From: Alphaproteobacteria bacterium | GTDB lineage: Bacteria; Pseudomonadota; Alphaproteobacteria; Rs-D84 | Length of the DNA stretch: 64,000 bases | Assembly (NCBI GenBank): GCA_015062495.1 | Contig: SUUN01000001.1 | Span: 347,069-411,068 of the forward strand | Direction of reading: 5' to 3' | The notes under the pieces: model-generated | The model's input: only the letters and a program-made list of their open reading frames with translations | The model's database searches: none | What the model was told of the DNA's origin: nothing | Translations under genes and position numbers: made by a program | Shown: positions 7,384 to 16,911 of the stretch, one piece after another | How the letters are laid out: each line of letters opens with the position of its first letter | Numbering within the stretch: the first letter of the stretch is position 1

Positions 7384-8382
7384 ATGAATACACAAATGAA
7401 TATCGCTGAAAATCAAGAAAAGTTTATTATCCAAATCGACCCACAAATCGCAAAAATTGTGTCGCCGGTTGACCGCAAAGAATTAGCGGTGGCGTATTTA
7501 CAAATGTTTTCAGGGTTCGCATGGCGAAATTGGACAAATAAATATTCACTGGGGCGCGCATGGCAGACCGCGTTGGCGCAATGTGCGGCATTCACAGATA
7601 CAAAAAACGATAAAAATCCGGCGGCAAAATATCTGAAAAATGTGTACGAGGCACATAAAAAATACTGGTCCCGTGTTATTATGACGCACAGTGGGCGCGA
7701 CAATACAATTAACCCAAATGACCAAGACATCAAAAAATTACGCGCGCATGGCGAACGTATGATTCGCGAAGCGATGGATAAAATTAACCTGATATTGGCA
7801 CGATATAACGAACGTGGCGAAAAATTGGTTGGGCAACAAAAACAAGCACAGGCGCAACATCATGCGGCACAACCACAGGTGGGCGCAATGGCGCAACAAA
7901 ACACACCGCAACAGGCGGATATGATGGCCCAGGCAACAAAATCGGTTGCCCAGCCCACTGCGCAATCGGGGGCGTTTGCGATGATGCGCGATACTGTTAA
8001 ACGGCCAAATGCCGCAATCGTCGATAAACCGGTCGAAGTGCCGATGGCGAAACCCGCCGAACAACAAATGGAAAAACAACAGCCGACCGTGGCAAAGCCT
8101 GCGCAAATGCCAATTGACGTTCAAAAGCAGACCCCACAGACAGTTGTTCAGCATGCACCAAAATCGGTGGCACAGCGCGTAAAACCATCGGGGGCGTTGC
8201 CGGTCACCCAGGATAAGGCTAAACAGCAAAATGTTGTTAAGACAGAAACCAAGGCAGAAGAATTTGCCAAGGCGGAAAAACGCGTGGAAATCAGTGCAGA
8301 ACAGCGCGCACAATTGCAAATTGAATTTCAGAAACGCATTCAAATGTGGCAATTGGGACAATTCAAACAGAATGCTGCATAA
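7384..8382 (+). CDS. unknown protein with Gln/Ala/Pro-rich C-terminal half
   Basis: 332 residues. Residues 1-150 look like a folded helical domain (FSGFAWRNWTNKYSLGRAW, later RMIREAMDKINLILARYNERG). Residues about 155-330 are low-complexity, rich in Q, A, P, V and K, and probably disordered, with a short helix at the end. There is no signal peptide. I do not recognise the family. It is divergent from the porin-like gene and has its own promoter and terminator. Confidence 0.6.
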   Translation: MNTQMNIAENQEKFIIQIDPQIAKIVSPVDRKELAVAYLQMFSGFAWRNWTNKYSLGRAWQTALAQCAAFTDTKNDKNPAAKYLKNVYEAHKKYWSRVIMTHSGRDNTINPNDQDIKKLRAHGERMIREAMDKINLILARYNERGEKLVGQQKQAQAQHHAAQPQVGAMAQQNTPQQADMMAQATKSVAQPTAQSGAFAMMRDTVKRPNAAIVDKPVEVPMAKPAEQQMEKQQPTVAKPAQMPIDVQKQTPQTVVQHAPKSVAQRVKPSGALPVTQDKAKQQNVVKTETKAEEFAKAEKRVEISAEQRAQLQIEFQKRIQMWQLGQFKQNAA

Positions 8383-8410
8383 AAAACCGGGGAATTACCC
8401 CGGTTTTTAT
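8383..8410. terminator. bidirectional terminator
   Basis: AAAAAACCGGGG and CCCCGGTTTTT flank a five-base loop between two convergent genes. Confidence 0.8.
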
Positions 8411-9786
8411 CTGTCATAAATAACGGGCGTCTTGTTTATCGTATATATACGGCCGTCGTTTTCAATGTTATGATATATGTATAACACGTTTGCCGGACCA
8501 TCCGTCGCCGTCCATGGGTTATAGTACCCAATTATATGGCGTGATGTGTTATATGGAAACACAGAACGGAATGTATTATCAAACACGCGTGAATATTTAT
8601 CGTCAAATTCAGGGGACACAATCATATTCATCGCAACAACGCCACCGGGTGCAATACGCGATTTAAGACGTGCCATAAATTCCGCCGTGATTAAGGATTC
8701 GGGGACCTGGTACGAATTAGAATACACGTCCAGCAATATAAAATCATATTGGTCGGGGGTGTTCTTTAAAAACTGGCTGGCGTCGGCAACGACGAAACGC
8801 TTGTTCGGGGTCAGTTTTTTACGCAGAAAATGTTGTTCGGAAACATCTTTTAATGTGTGCTCGATATCAATAAATGTGTAATCATTGCGTGCGTCTTTTA
8901 GCCCCAGGGTAAAGCCACCTGCCCCCAGAACCAGGATTTTATGCGTTTTATCCGTGGGCATATTATAGATATAGTGCGCATTCAGGTAATTTATATAATC
9001 TGCCATATTGCCATCGGTAAAATAAACAGACATCGGCAGGCCATTCATATTCAACACACGACCGTCTGGCCATTCAGATACAGATATTGTGGAATTTGCA
9101 TTATTTACAATTATGCCATAATGGTCGCGCTGGTACGTGTTGCTGTTGATATAACAAGACGCCGTCAACACAATCGCACACACAATCCATACCCACCAAC
9201 GCCGACACAATATCAGTGCCCCCAGGGCAGATAAAACAGTTATTAAAACGACTGTATAATTTACCCCCATAAATGGCATCAACAACAACGTTGTTGCCAT
9301 AGATCCAAAAACCGATCCAATTGTATCCCACGCCATAATGTTGCCGGTGCAATTTTTGTTATATACGTGCAGTTGGCGCGACAATAATGTTGTGTTAAAT
9401 CCAAACAAAAATGGACCGGCCGACAGAAATATCAGCGAATATATAAATGTCTGGATTGCACCCGATTGGATACCGCCCGCGTACATCCATGCGAAATACT
9501 GGGTGATAAGCGGGAAACTGGCCGCGCAAACAGACAGGGTTGCAATAACCAAAAAACTGAAATTCAAAATGCGACGAATTTTCGCGTCATTTATTTTCTG
9601 GGATTCACCAATAAAGTACCCCAATGACATAAAGCCCAAAAATATTGCCATAATAATACTGGTGATGACGGCACTGGAACCGACATAGAACGATAACTGG
9701 CGCAGGACAGCCAATTCCAAGGACAAACTGACATAGCCATTTAAAAAGATTAAAAATACCAACGTGGTACGTGATAACTTACGCAT
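8407..9786 (-). CDS. fused membrane protein/spermidine-synthase-like methyltransferase-fold protein
   Basis: 459 residues from the ATG at 9786, which follows GGGGGATTTA. About seven transmembrane helices occupy residues 1-215. The C-terminal domain has a Rossmann SAM-binding loop (ILVLGAGGFTLGL), an acidic YTFIDIE strand and a DFILLDVYS motif, as in spermidine-synthase-fold proteins. This architecture is annotated as fused MFS/spermidine synthase. Actual aminopropyl transfer is unproven for such fusions. Stop and neighbouring terminator overlap slightly. Confidence 0.75.
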   Translation of the reverse strand: MRKLSRTTLVFLIFLNGYVSLSLELAVLRQLSFYVGSSAVITSIIMAIFLGFMSLGYFIGESQKINDAKIRRILNFSFLVIATLSVCAASFPLITQYFAWMYAGGIQSGAIQTFIYSLIFLSAGPFLFGFNTTLLSRQLHVYNKNCTGNIMAWDTIGSVFGSMATTLLLMPFMGVNYTVVLITVLSALGALILCRRWWVWIVCAIVLTASCYINSNTYQRDHYGIIVNNANSTISVSEWPDGRVLNMNGLPMSVYFTDGNMADYINYLNAHYIYNMPTDKTHKILVLGAGGFTLGLKDARNDYTFIDIEHTLKDVSEQHFLRKKLTPNKRFVVADASQFLKNTPDQYDFILLDVYSNSYQVPESLITAEFMARLKSRIAPGGVVAMNMIVSPEFDDKYSRVFDNTFRSVFPYNTSRHIIGYYNPWTATDGPANVLYIYHNIENDGRIYTINKTPVIYDR

Positions 9787-9851
9787 TAAATCCCCCATGT
9801 ACATATGTGCGAAATCTTAGTAAAAAAATGAATAAATATGCAACGACTTTT

Positions 9852-10226
9852 TTAATGTGCGTTCATTAATCGGATATCATCAAATTCAGAAAACCGATTA
9901 AACATCGCACGCGCAAATGGACACAGCGTTATTACATGACGATGCTGGGCGCGCGCCATGTTCGCAACATTACGAACCAGTGTCAACCCGATATGCCGAT
10001 TGCGATAATCGGGCGCAACACCGGTATAGTCAATTATTAATTTGTCTGCACCAACGCGCACAAATGTTATTTCGCCAACCTTGTGTCCGTTTATCACAGC
10101 ATCAAATCCGTCATGGGTTTCTGATATAAAATACTGAACATTATCCGACATGTAATCAATATAACATGTGGGGATTTCTTTGTATATCGGACAGTATTCA
10201 AAATTCACACTAGCGGCCACGAACAT
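9852..10226 (-). CDS. GNAT-family N-acetyltransferase (COG2388/YjdJ-like)
   Basis: The GNAT core is visible: VGEITFVRVGADKLIIDYTGVAPDYRNRHIGLTLV-type beta strand plus pyrophosphate loop, then LCPFARAMF near the C-terminus as in the short COG2388 group. The full frame is 124 residues and overlaps the end of the MFS gene by 17 bases. An internal ATG at 10151 (MSDNVQYF) gives a 99-residue protein closer to family length, so the start is uncertain. The substrate is unknown. Confidence 0.7.
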   Translation of the reverse strand: MFVAASVNFEYCPIYKEIPTCYIDYMSDNVQYFISETHDGFDAVINGHKVGEITFVRVGADKLIIDYTGVAPDYRNRHIGLTLVRNVANMARAQHRHVITLCPFARAMFNRFSEFDDIRLMNAH

Positions 10227-11406
10227 GGTGGGTCAACTGCCACGCCGCCAATGATGACAGTAATATTGCCAACGTTATCACAACCAGATACCAACGCAAC
10301 CACGCATAGCCACCAAACACCCCAATATACATCAATCCAACATATCCAATCCAACGTCCCAAGAACAATGCAAAATCGCGGAATACAAAATATTCTACGC
10401 GATGATTGGCCGTCACACACCGCGAACGCGACAGGTTAAACATACCAACCGAACAAATCTGGTCCATTAATATCATGGCGGTTGCATATACCAGGTTATA
10501 GAACAGGAATGTAATCGGTGTCGTACGATACACAAATATCGATATAGCCACCAATGTCAGCAACATTGCAACGGATAATATATAGGGATAATAACGTCTG
10601 CGCCCCCAACGACCAAACGCCCACGACGTAATAATAGAAAACACAGCAAAAATAGTTGTAAATATCCCCAGATTCAAATCAGTCTGGAACATATAAACGG
10701 TGTACATTGTGATGACAGTCCCCAACAGGCCAACGCCGAAGCCACGCAGAACCTCCATCGCGAACATTTCACGGATAACAGGAAAACGCATCATACAACG
10801 AAAAAAACCAACAAAGTCAACCGGACGATGACTGCGGTGGCGCGACGGTGTCAGAAAGAAAGTCAGCCCCAATTCAACCAACGACAAGAAAAACAGAACA
10901 TATGCCACATTTGTGTATGTGCCCATATCAATGAAAAATCCCAGGACGATTGGTGCGACAACCTTGGTAATATAAATAACTGTGTTTTTTGTGCCAATAA
11001 ATTGGTTCATGACGGCGGGCGTACCCTTTTCACCAACCATCGTATTCATAGGCAGGTGGTACATTGCCGCCCCAAATCCATATAACATTCCCAACGGAAT
11101 CAAGAAATCAACAACGCGATCGCCCAAAAACATAATGGATGCCAACAATGCAATTTTTGGAATCAGATTCAGGGCAAACACAGAAACCTTGTTATAACGC
11201 TTGCACCAATGCGCCAACAAAAAGAACCCGGCACAAGTTGCCGCATATTCAAATAATTTATACGTTGAAACGGCGATAATTTCACTGGCCGACAGGTGCA
11301 TGATAAAAGACACCAAAAAAGTCCCCAGGAACAGGTCCGTGATATTGCGCAAAGCCGAAAAAACAATTAACAGGCGCAAATCGCGCGACAAATTCTGTGT
11401 GGCCAT
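10210..11406 (-). CDS. MFS transporter
   Basis: 398 residues with 11-12 hydrophobic segments and short basic loops, in the two-bundle arrangement of the major facilitator superfamily. The ATG follows a GGGGGGGATA ribosome site. The substrate cannot be read from the sequence. It is likely cotranscribed with the acetyltransferase that overlaps its 3' end. Confidence 0.75.
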   Translation of the reverse strand: MATQNLSRDLRLLIVFSALRNITDLFLGTFLVSFIMHLSASEIIAVSTYKLFEYAATCAGFFLLAHWCKRYNKVSVFALNLIPKIALLASIMFLGDRVVDFLIPLGMLYGFGAAMYHLPMNTMVGEKGTPAVMNQFIGTKNTVIYITKVVAPIVLGFFIDMGTYTNVAYVLFFLSLVELGLTFFLTPSRHRSHRPVDFVGFFRCMMRFPVIREMFAMEVLRGFGVGLLGTVITMYTVYMFQTDLNLGIFTTIFAVFSIITSWAFGRWGRRRYYPYILSVAMLLTLVAISIFVYRTTPITFLFYNLVYATAMILMDQICSVGMFNLSRSRCVTANHRVEYFVFRDFALFLGRWIGYVGLMYIGVFGGYAWLRWYLVVITLAILLSSLAAWQLTHHVRGR

Positions 11407-11447
11407 TATCCCCCCCAGATATGGATTATATCATATCATATAAAAAT

Positions 11448-11476
11448 TTGACACAGAATTATGCCGCGATTATAAT
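11448..11476 (+). promoter_or_regulatory. consensus promoter immediately upstream of lptM
   Basis: TTGACA (11448-11453), 17-base spacer and TATAAT (11471-11476), both perfect matches. The ATG of the lipoprotein gene is at 11484, seven bases beyond the -10, so the mRNA should be leaderless. The same promoter can serve the tRNA that follows. Confidence 0.75.
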
Positions 11477-11483
11477 AGTGGGC

Positions 11484-11603
11484 ATGAAAAAAATAATTCT
11501 GGGCTTTATTATTGTGGCAACGTTAGTAGTTGCGGGGTGCGGGGTGAAATCTGACCTGCGGCGTCCCGACCCGTCGTTCCCACGTGATTATCCGGTATAT
11601 TAA
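11484..11603 (+). CDS. lptM: LptM-like small lipoprotein
   Basis: 39 residues. Signal peptide with lipobox VVAGC, then GCGVKSDLRRPDPSFPRDYPVY, which matches the short GCGxKGxL-type tail of LptM/YifL lipoproteins that assist maturation of the LptDE translocon. There is no ribosome site because the promoter's -10 ends seven bases before the ATG. Elsewhere this gene is commonly next to argH-lysA; here it precedes a tRNA. Confidence 0.7.
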   Translation: MKKIILGFIIVATLVVAGCGVKSDLRRPDPSFPRDYPVY

Positions 11604-11606
11604 ACG

Positions 11607-11691
<85 letters not shown>

Positions 11692-11774
11692 AATATGATT
11701 TAATATAAAAAATACTTGATTTGGCGAAAAAAATAACTTAATATACTGCGCAGAATAAATAAAAGGCGAATAAA

Positions 11775-11954
11775 ATGGCATCTAAAAAAGGTAGCAAAGA
11801 AGTTGTACAGTTAAGAAACAACGAAACTGGCGTATTCTATATTACAACGAAAAATACGAAGTCCGAAAATACAGCAGGCAAAATGAAGTTCCGTAAATAC
11901 GACAAAAAATTGCGCAAGCATGTCGTTATGACCGAAGCGAAGGTTTCGCACTAA
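11775..11954 (+). CDS. rpmG: 50S ribosomal protein L33
   Basis: 59 residues. The sequence has the L33 pattern ETGVFYITTKN followed by KMKFRKYDKKLRKHV, close to the alphaproteobacterial form, without the four-cysteine zinc version. The ATG follows AAAAGGCGAATAAA. Confidence 0.93.
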   Translation: MASKKGSKEVVQLRNNETGVFYITTKNTKSENTAGKMKFRKYDKKLRKHVVMTEAKVSH

Positions 11955-11971
11955 TACAAATGTGGTATAGC

Positions 11972-12006
11972 CTAAAAAATCCCTGCGTTTGCGGGGGATT
12001 TTTTAT
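11972..12006 (+). terminator. rpmG terminator
   Basis: AAAAAATCCC, a GCG stem and GGGGGATTTTTT, 18 bases after the rpmG stop. Confidence 0.75.
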
Positions 12007-12018
12007 GTAATCTGTGGC

Positions 12019-12270
12019 TTGACAAGATTTGCTTTTATTCCTATGATTGATGTGGTTTTCCCATTGCGTGGAAATCCGGGACTTAGAAACTCCCAAAAAA
12101 CAATCCGGTGCGTTGTGCATCGTTAAAACAGCGGTGCATACGCATCATTTCCCGACGCGGGTCGGGAAACCGCGGGTTATATAACAGGGCGCACGCCCAA
12201 AGACCCATGGGCTCATTTGATTGCTATGAGGTTTCTAACTTCCCGGCCGCCAGTTATTATGGCGGTTTTT
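12019..12270 (+). ncRNA. leader RNA family copy A, upstream of the glycan operon
   Basis: Promoter TTGACA (12019-12024), 17 bases, TATGAT (12042-12047). Closing helices: TTAGAAAC (12083-12090) with GTTTCTAA (12231-12238), then CAATC (12101-12105) with GATTG (12219-12223). Inner hairpin CCCGAC/GTCGGG at 12151-12166. Bulged helix GGGT (12174-12177) with ACCC (12203-12206), enclosing GGGCG/CGCCC and the bulge TATAACA. TTCCCGGCC (12240-12248) leads into a GCCGCC/GGCGG terminator ending near 12270. The next gene starts about 150 bases later. Confidence 0.6.
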
Positions 12271-12418
12271 ACGTATTTGGGGCAACCGGATCTCATTCCC
12301 ATGTGGGGTGGATGCGTGTGCCATATATTGAAAGCGCGCGAAGTTAGAAAAACAGTTTAACACGGTTTTCTGATTGCTTGAACGTCCATTCCCTGTTTTT
12401 TTAACGTAAAGGACGCCC

Positions 12419-13495
12419 ATGCCAAAAGTTTCGGTTATTTTACCATGTTATAATGTTGCACCGTATGTTGGAGCATGCCTGGACAGTTTGGTTAATCAGA
12501 CACTGCGCGACATTGAAATTATTTGCGTGGATGATAAATCAACGGATGACACAGCCAATATTATCAAAAAACGCGCGGGGGCGGATGCGCGCATAAAACT
12601 GATTGAATTACCGAAAAATGCCGGTGTGTCGGTTGCGCGAAATACGGGCATAGATGCGGCAAATGGCGAATATATCGGCTTTGTTGACCCAGATGACTAT
12701 GTAGATTTGGATTTTTATGAAAAGTTGTATAACACCGCGAAAAAAACAAATACAGACATCACAGTAGGTAATATTCGTGAATGTATGCTGGATGGGAAAC
12801 AGAAGAAATTTACAGATTGGTTGAAACAGGTTGGACGAAACAAGTATTATTTTAACCGTTGGTTGTGGTGTGCAATATATAAGAAAGACTTTTTAATCAA
12901 TAATAAAATATATTGTCCAGTTGGTATTTCCATGACAGAAGATACGGTTTTTGTTACCAAGTGCGCTGTGCTGGCGGAAGGTATATCTGTTGTCTATGAT
13001 ACGTATTATAATTATATGCGTGTTCAAAATTCTGCAGCATCTGTTTATCTGTCATCAACCAAGATTAAGCACATCATAGAAGCTAGCCTAATGATTGTGG
13101 ACTTTCTGAACAATCAAGACATACCGGAACGCGATTATAATAGATTATTTAGAAAACCATTTGGTTTTGTCAGTTATGGGGCGTATTGGCGCACAACCAG
13201 ATGTGATGATAGAATGAATTTAGCGCATGCAACCCAAGAAATGTACAACAGACACAAATACAAACACATATTTGCGAATCATGCTCTGTACCCATTTTTT
13301 TACAACAATGATTATAATGGTATTTTTGAATATGTATCCAAACTGGCAGAAAAACCAGAAAAAATAGAAATAAAACTTTTTAATATCATAACTATTCTAA
13401 AATTTAAACAGTTCGAGCATAAAACAAGAATCTATATACTTGGAATTCCAACACTTACCGTTGGGTGGACCAGACGTGGCGTTTATAACGGGTAA
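12419..13495 (+). CDS. family 2 glycosyltransferase
   Basis: 358 residues. GT-A fold: KVSVILPCYNVAPYV at the N-terminus, the nucleotide-sugar aspartate in CVDDKSTDDT, and the DXD-type metal site FVDPDDYVD. The last 150 residues are a helical extension seen in polysaccharide-type GT2 enzymes. TAAAGGACGCCC precedes the ATG. It is five bases upstream of a CDP-glycerol transferase-like gene; together they suggest synthesis of a surface glycan or a phospho-polyol decoration. Confidence 0.9.
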   Translation: MPKVSVILPCYNVAPYVGACLDSLVNQTLRDIEIICVDDKSTDDTANIIKKRAGADARIKLIELPKNAGVSVARNTGIDAANGEYIGFVDPDDYVDLDFYEKLYNTAKKTNTDITVGNIRECMLDGKQKKFTDWLKQVGRNKYYFNRWLWCAIYKKDFLINNKIYCPVGISMTEDTVFVTKCAVLAEGISVVYDTYYNYMRVQNSAASVYLSSTKIKHIIEASLMIVDFLNNQDIPERDYNRLFRKPFGFVSYGAYWRTTRCDDRMNLAHATQEMYNRHKYKHIFANHALYPFFYNNDYNGIFEYVSKLAEKPEKIEIKLFNIITILKFKQFEHKTRIYILGIPTLTVGWTRRGVYNG

Positions 13496-13500
13496 ATGAT

Positions 13501-14688
13501 ATGAAAAAGTTTTGCATAAAATATAAAATCAAAGAAGATAATAAAATACACATGCATTGTTATGCGTTTGGTGTGAGGTATTTTTGGCGAAAATTTCCGA
13601 TGTTTGCGCGCGCAAAAGAAAACAGAGATATTATACTTTGTTGTGATTCCTTGACCGATAAATGTGCCGAAGCGATTGATATGTGGACATTTTTTCAGTT
13701 CCTGCAAAGCCAGAACATTCCGTCGCGATATGTGCTGTTAAAGCAAAATAAATTGTACGATGTATTAAAAAAGCGATCAAAGTTAAAAGATGTAATCGTC
13801 ATTAGGCGTATGGAACATTTGTTTATGCACCACGCTGATGTAATCGCAAAATCAAAAATTCTTATCAGCAGTTTTGAAATGCGTTGGGATGTGAACCCGC
13901 TGTTGGCGCAGAATCCAAACCTGAAATATATCTTTGCACAACACGGCAGTATTTTTTTGAAAGAGTCTGTTTTGGATTTATATACAGAAGATTTATACAA
14001 CTATATTATATCAGCGACCAAGAAGGAATCCGAACTGTATGAAACACGCGGGTTGTGGCAAAATGGCAAACAAATTAAATGTGGGCTGCCACGCTGGGAT
14101 GCGCTGTACAGAAAACCGCATGACAAGAAAAATATATTTGTTTTCTTTACATGGCGCACCAGTATAGCAGGATGGCCTGAATCACATAAAATCTATTCTG
14201 ACAGAATTTTTGATTTTTTATGCGATGAACGTTTGAACAAATTATTGTCAGAAAATAATATCAACTTAAACATCGCTATGCACCATGCTATGTTACGCAA
14301 TAATGGGGCTATTGAAGTTCCTAAAAACGTTAATATAATATCAACAGATAAAATATCATCCGCTATTAAAGAATCTGATTTGTGCATTACGGATTATTCC
14401 AGCATAGTATTTGATTTTATGTATATGGATATACCTGTTATTTTCTATCGTTTTGATGCAGACGTGGCGTACCCAGACGAACGCGACAATCAAAACGCCA
14501 CATCTGCCAAGGCAAAAGACAGCCAATTATATAATTGTCTGTATTCGAAAAATGATGTTATTGATAAAATAGAATTTTATATTAAAAACAATTTTGAACT
14601 GGAATCAGAATACAAGGAAATAAACAATAATATATTCTGGGAACGGTCCGATATTTGCAAACATTTATATGAGATTATATCTAAATAA
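13501..14688 (+). CDS. CDP-glycerol glycerophosphotransferase-family protein
   Basis: 395 residues. The C-terminal two thirds match the TagB/TagF-type polyol phosphotransferase family: YIFAQHGS, then GLPRWDAL, and the diagnostic CITDYSSIVFDFMYM...PVIFY block. In Gram-positive bacteria these enzymes make teichoic acids; in Gram-negatives they decorate capsule or LPS with glycerol- or ribitol-phosphate. The substrate is not certain. It forms an operon with the GT2 gene. Confidence 0.8.
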   Translation: MKKFCIKYKIKEDNKIHMHCYAFGVRYFWRKFPMFARAKENRDIILCCDSLTDKCAEAIDMWTFFQFLQSQNIPSRYVLLKQNKLYDVLKKRSKLKDVIVIRRMEHLFMHHADVIAKSKILISSFEMRWDVNPLLAQNPNLKYIFAQHGSIFLKESVLDLYTEDLYNYIISATKKESELYETRGLWQNGKQIKCGLPRWDALYRKPHDKKNIFVFFTWRTSIAGWPESHKIYSDRIFDFLCDERLNKLLSENNINLNIAMHHAMLRNNGAIEVPKNVNIISTDKISSAIKESDLCITDYSSIVFDFMYMDIPVIFYRFDADVAYPDERDNQNATSAKAKDSQLYNCLYSKNDVIDKIEFYIKNNFELESEYKEINNNIFWERSDICKHLYEIISK

Positions 14689-14718
14689 AGAACTGGGGCA
14701 TTGCCCCAGTTCTTTATT
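14689..14718 (+). terminator. terminator of the glycan operon
   Basis: AAAGAACTGGGGC and GCCCCAGTTCTTT flank a short loop directly after the phosphotransferase gene. It also separates this operon from the convergent tail-fibre gene. Confidence 0.85.
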
Positions 14719-15196
14719 TGGCAAAGCCAAATACACACCAACAAACCGCACCGCTATTAGAAGTGTTAGAAACAAATACGGTAAAACCCGTTGTAGATTC
14801 CGCACCTGCGCCATATGCAACAACCCCACCAGACGAACCTGACAAATCACAAGTGCTGATTGTATAGTAGGTATCCAGCATTGCAATTGGAAACACAACT
14901 TGTTTGTTTCCGGTCCCGCTCTCTGTTCTTCCGCCCATTTCAACCCAGCCGGATTTATATAATCTGTACCAGGTGTAATTATTGTCGGCGGTGGGCGATT
15001 GCCAGGCAACGACATAGTCTGTGCCGGTCATATCGGTAACTGCGTCTGCACGGGCCAATGTTGTGCCGCCGGTGGTGTGCCCGTCGTGTACGCGCAGGGT
15101 GTTGTTCGTGGTGTCAACCGTGATTTCACCGGGCGCGCCGGTAAATGTTTCGTGTTCGGCGGATGTGCCGCGTCGGAATTGTATTTGTCGTGACAT
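14714..15196 (-). CDS. phage tail-fibre/tropism-determinant-like protein
   Basis: 160 residues. The N-terminus (IQFRRGTSAEHETFTGAPGE...RVHDG) is the short beta domain found at the start of many tail fibres and of the major tropism determinant of BPP-1-type phages. The C-terminal 90 residues (YKSGWVEMGGR, then VVFPIAM) resemble tail-fibre tips. It is the last gene of the podovirus-like cluster. Confidence 0.75.
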   Translation of the reverse strand: MSRQIQFRRGTSAEHETFTGAPGEITVDTTNNTLRVHDGHTTGGTTLARADAVTDMTGTDYVVAWQSPTADNNYTWYRLYKSGWVEMGGRTESGTGNKQVVFPIAMLDTYYTISTCDLSGSSGGVVAYGAGAESTTGFTVFVSNTSNSGAVCWCVFGFAK

Positions 15197-15220
15197 TTTG
15201 TTTCCTTTGGTTATAAATTT

Positions 15221-15457
15221 TTATTTGATAACTGCGCCTTTGATAAGGGTTAAATCTTCTTTGATGTCGTCGATTTTTATCTGGATTTGGCCGATGCCTG
15301 TTTCCAATATCGTCGTGCGGTTTTCCAGCGATGTTATGCGCGTGTCAAATGTTTCGTGTTCGGCAACTGATAAGTCTTGGCGGGCCGCCCAATAGACCAA
15401 CCCACCAATAAAGACAATTAAAAACCAACTGTTGCGCAAAAGCTCCAGCGATATCAT
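15221..15457 (-). CDS. small membrane-anchored coiled-coil phage protein
   Basis: 78 residues with one N-terminal transmembrane segment (about 8-25) and a heptad-like helix (about 35-75). The layout resembles inner-membrane spanins or similar small phage proteins, but no definite family is seen. It overlaps the upstream gene by four bases. Confidence 0.55.
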   Translation of the reverse strand: MISLELLRNSWFLIVFIGGLVYWAARQDLSVAEHETFDTRITSLENRTTILETGIGQIQIKIDDIKEDLTLIKGAVIK

Positions 15458-15657
15458 GTGTTATCCCCCCTGCCCCGCGCAATTAGTGCTTCGATTTGAC
15501 GAACCAGGGCGCGCTGGGATTCCGCCCAGCGCAATTCGTTATCTGATGCGTTCGGGCCCAATGTGCGCGCAATTGTTATTTTACGCAGATGTTCCAGGAC
15601 AACTTGCCCTGCGGGCGTGCCAAAACAGCGCGCGTAGTTTTGTTCTGTGTTTTTCAT
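15454..15657 (-). CDS. Bbp19-like small phage protein
   Basis: 67 residues. The pattern CFGTPAGQVVLEHLRKITI...LRWAESQRALVRQI matches a short protein that commonly sits next to portal genes in alphaproteobacterial podovirus clusters (Bbp19-type, from memory). Function is unknown. It overlaps the portal gene stop by four bases. Confidence 0.6.
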   Translation of the reverse strand: MKNTEQNYARCFGTPAGQVVLEHLRKITIARTLGPNASDNELRWAESQRALVRQIEALIARGRGDNT

Positions 15658-16889
15658 AGTTCACCCCCAATCACCGTTTCCAGCGCCGATATTTGGGCAA
15701 TTGGCGCAATGTATTTTAATTCTGCGTCCCCGTTCAGGCGGATTGGTTCAATCAGACCGCGACGCGATAAAATCTGCAAACCACGATCGCACAGTGGGCG
15801 AACTAATTCATGAATCAGGCGGCCGTACGTCGCACCCAAAATACGCATCATGTCCGCATTGCGCGCCATGATTTCAGTGGCGGTCATTTCTTTTTCTGAT
15901 AACAGACCCAGCCGATCCGCCAGCAATGTATGACGAATCCGTTCGCGCAAATCGCGCAGCACTAATTGTGAAACATCAAAGTTTGCACCACTGGTCAATG
16001 GGGTCAGGCCAGATGAACCAACAGCCTTGGGGATAATCGCGCCGGGCGTCAGGTTTATGTTTTGCAGGTTGATAACACCATCATCGTCCGCCATCCAGAT
16101 GCCGGATACAGCAATCGTTGCGTTCTTTAATACCAGTTCGACGACTTTGTTCGCGGTTTTTATATCGGGCAATGCGCGCAGTACCGGACCACGACCATAT
16201 AATTCACCCGATGACACCGCCCAACGGAATATAATGTATGGGTTCGTTTCAAATGTGCCGGTTGATACAATATTATTTTCAATATCGCCACCAACATCCA
16301 ACCAGGCTACAAAATCTGTACCAACCAGGCTTTGCACCAGTTTTAATGGGGTTTGGGGGTCGCGTTTTATCGTATCGCGCAAATTTGCCGGTGGCGTCCA
16401 TGTGGGATATTTTTCCATAACTTCACGTGCCGACATGGATGTGGTATGAAAGACTGCGTTCGGCAATATAGCAATGTCGGTCATTGGGATTGCTGTAAAG
16501 TTAAATGCAGATGATGCGCCGATTGGGGATTCGGCCATAAACAGACATGCTGTGCCCAATATAACCATGTCCATATAGCACTGGTGAATGGTTGTATAGA
16601 AGTTTGAATCATTCAAATGCGCACGCAGGACAGATGTCGCATAGTCTGCGTTCTGGGATAAATCACTTTCACCGACTAATTGCAGCCACATCGATTCAGG
16701 CGGTGTCATCAATGTATAAATCGATGCCGCCAGATTGTCAGACGCATCCATGGCGGTCGCATCATACAATGTTGCCGCATCATCGTCGGCCATGGGCATC
16801 GCATAACGACGCGCTGCATCCCAACGGGCAATCCAAGGGGCACGCATATCCAAGGCACGTTTATACAAGTTTTGCAAGTTTTGATACAT
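15654..16889 (-). CDS. podovirus portal (head-tail connector) protein
   Basis: 411 residues from the ATG at 16889, which follows AAAGGAAAACAAA. The pattern is that of T7 gp8-like connectors: YKRALDMRAPWIARWDAARRYAMP at the start, LMTPPESMWLQL, and KEMTATEIMAR toward the end. It would form the dodecameric ring through which DNA is packaged by the terminase. It lies directly downstream of the C-terminal terminase fragment. Confidence 0.85.
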   Translation of the reverse strand: MYQNLQNLYKRALDMRAPWIARWDAARRYAMPMADDDAATLYDATAMDASDNLAASIYTLMTPPESMWLQLVGESDLSQNADYATSVLRAHLNDSNFYTTIHQCYMDMVILGTACLFMAESPIGASSAFNFTAIPMTDIAILPNAVFHTTSMSAREVMEKYPTWTPPANLRDTIKRDPQTPLKLVQSLVGTDFVAWLDVGGDIENNIVSTGTFETNPYIIFRWAVSSGELYGRGPVLRALPDIKTANKVVELVLKNATIAVSGIWMADDDGVINLQNINLTPGAIIPKAVGSSGLTPLTSGANFDVSQLVLRDLRERIRHTLLADRLGLLSEKEMTATEIMARNADMMRILGATYGRLIHELVRPLCDRGLQILSRRGLIEPIRLNGDAELKYIAPIAQISALETVIGGEL

Positions 16890-16911
16890 TTTGTTTTCCT
16901 TTTTTTGTTTT

